NCBI RefSeq assembly: GCF_000718255.1 | Contig: NZ_JOFJ01000041.1 | Span: forward strand, 1-6,741 | Origin: Spirillospora albida | GTDB lineage: Bacteria > Actinomycetota > Actinomycetes > Streptosporangiales > Streptosporangiaceae | Reading direction: 5' to 3' | DNA: 6,741 bases | Shown: in pieces, positions 6,270 to 6,741 of the stretch | How positions within the stretch are numbered: the stretch's first letter is position 1 | Layout of the letters: every line of letters begins with the position of its first letter | Notes under the pieces: generated by a model | Databases searched by the model: none | The model's input: the letters and a program-made list of their open reading frames with translations, nothing else | What the model was told of the DNA's origin: nothing | Made by a program: the position numbers and the translations under genes

Positions 6270-6741
6270 CCGGGCTGGCGAACCGGGCGCTGCTGGTCGA
6301 GCACACCCAGCACGCCCTGGCAGGTCCGGGCGGCCACCGGGTCGCCCTGGCCCTGATCGACCTGGACGACTTCAAAGCCATCAACGACCGCCTCGGCCAC
6401 GCCGTCGGCGACGCGTTGCTCGTGGCGATCGCAGGCCGCCTGCGCAACTGCGTCCGCCCCCACGACCTGGTCGCCCGTCTGGGCGGCGACGAATTCGCCG
6501 TCCTCCTACGAGACGTCTCCCCCGACGAGATCGACGCCGTCCTGGACCGGATCTCCGCCGCCCTGAGCGGGATCGTCAACGCGCTCGGCCACGACCTGCT
6601 GGTGCACGCCAGCATCGGGCTGGCCAGCAAGGCTTCACCCGCGGCGAACTGTTCCTGGTCTACCCCGTCGCCGAACGCAACGGCACCATCGTCCAGATCG
6701 GCGCCTGGGTACTGCGCCAAGCCTGCCGCCAGATGGTCCAC
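6047..6741 (+). pseudogene. PAS (C-terminal half) plus GGDEF diguanylate cyclase fragment, frame-shifted relative to its membrane module
   Basis: The frame opening at the ATG 6047 encodes the second half of a PAS domain (DPGGTYTCQVRMRHGDGSWR, then NLRDVTE at 51-57), a linker helix, and a GGDEF domain starting at HDALTGLANRALL (71-83). LIDLDDFKAINDRLGHAVGD (103-122) is the substrate-binding block. The active-site GGDEF is at residues 146-150 (bases 6482-6496), and an inhibitory I-site RPHD (137-140) lies five residues before it, as in product-inhibited diguanylate cyclases. The domain stops at ASIGLA (188-193): the final GGDEF helix and strand are absent, and the frame then reads nonsense to the window edge with no stop. 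The ATG is merely the first in frame and has no Shine-Dalgarno; the segment is better seen as the middle of the gene beginning at 4992. A functional cyclase seems unlikely without the GGDEF tail. Confidence 0.75.
6628..6741 (+). pseudogene. EAL-domain N-terminal remnant with internal deletion (continues past window)
   Basis: In a third frame, from CAA at 6628, the peptide reads QGFTRGELFLVY and then directly PVAERNGTIVQIGAWVLRQACRQ to the edge. Both halves are unmistakable EAL-domain sequence, but in this family about 40 residues normally separate the LVYQP strand from the PVAE block. Those residues carry the EAL(L/V)RW signature with a metal-binding Glu, and here they are missing at about 6663/6664. 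The frame differs from that of the GGDEF fragment. The phosphodiesterase would be inactive. CAA and C-ending codons resemble the EAL fragment at 1-213. Confidence 0.7.

Noticed and set aside
1..6741. Insertion sequences, tRNA/rRNA genes, CRISPR arrays, phage or attachment sites
   Set aside because: No transposase or integrase motifs, no spaced direct repeats, no terminal inverted repeats with target duplications, and no cloverleaf-like segment were seen on either strand.

Overview
The window is high-GC DNA with strong third-position G/C bias. The protein types (accessory ClpP pair, DUF2867, LysR and TetR regulators, membrane-anchored GGDEF-EAL proteins) point to an actinobacterium, plausibly a Streptosporangiales/Actinomadura-like lineage. 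The taxon is an inference from style, not from a marker gene.

Layout, left to right: (1) the last 70 codons of an EAL-domain gene on +, ending at 213; (2) a minus-strand block read from right to left, lysR (2354-1497), then a ClpP with a complete catalytic triad (1419-814), then a second ClpP (817-173) whose active-site serine is alanine. The two clpP genes share an ATGA overlap, and the second runs 41 bp into the EAL gene tail-to-tail. (3) An MFS transporter on + (2435-3640), divergent from lysR, with a LysR-type dyad operator between them. (4) A convergent tetR on - (4219-3656), divergent from (5) a DUF2867 gene on + (4322-4936), with two TetR-style operators in the gap. (6) A membrane-anchored PAS-GGDEF-EAL c-di-GMP gene on + (4992 to the window end) that is internally damaged.

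The genes form small regulator-target modules: LysR with the MFS pump (and possibly the clpP pair behind lysR), TetR with DUF2867, and a two-subunit Clp protease core that looks like a catalytic/non-catalytic hetero-oligomer. Both window ends lie in c-di-GMP genes.

The most notable points are the Ser-to-Ala ClpP paired with an intact ClpP, the very symmetric LysR and TetR operators, and the right-hand GGDEF-EAL gene, where three separate segments appear to be missing (first half of PAS, GGDEF tail plus linker, and the EAL-signature part of the EAL domain). That gene is either a decaying pseudogene or a mis-assembled paralogue. I found no RNA genes, insertion sequences or CRISPR arrays, and no gene-free stretch over 300 bases.
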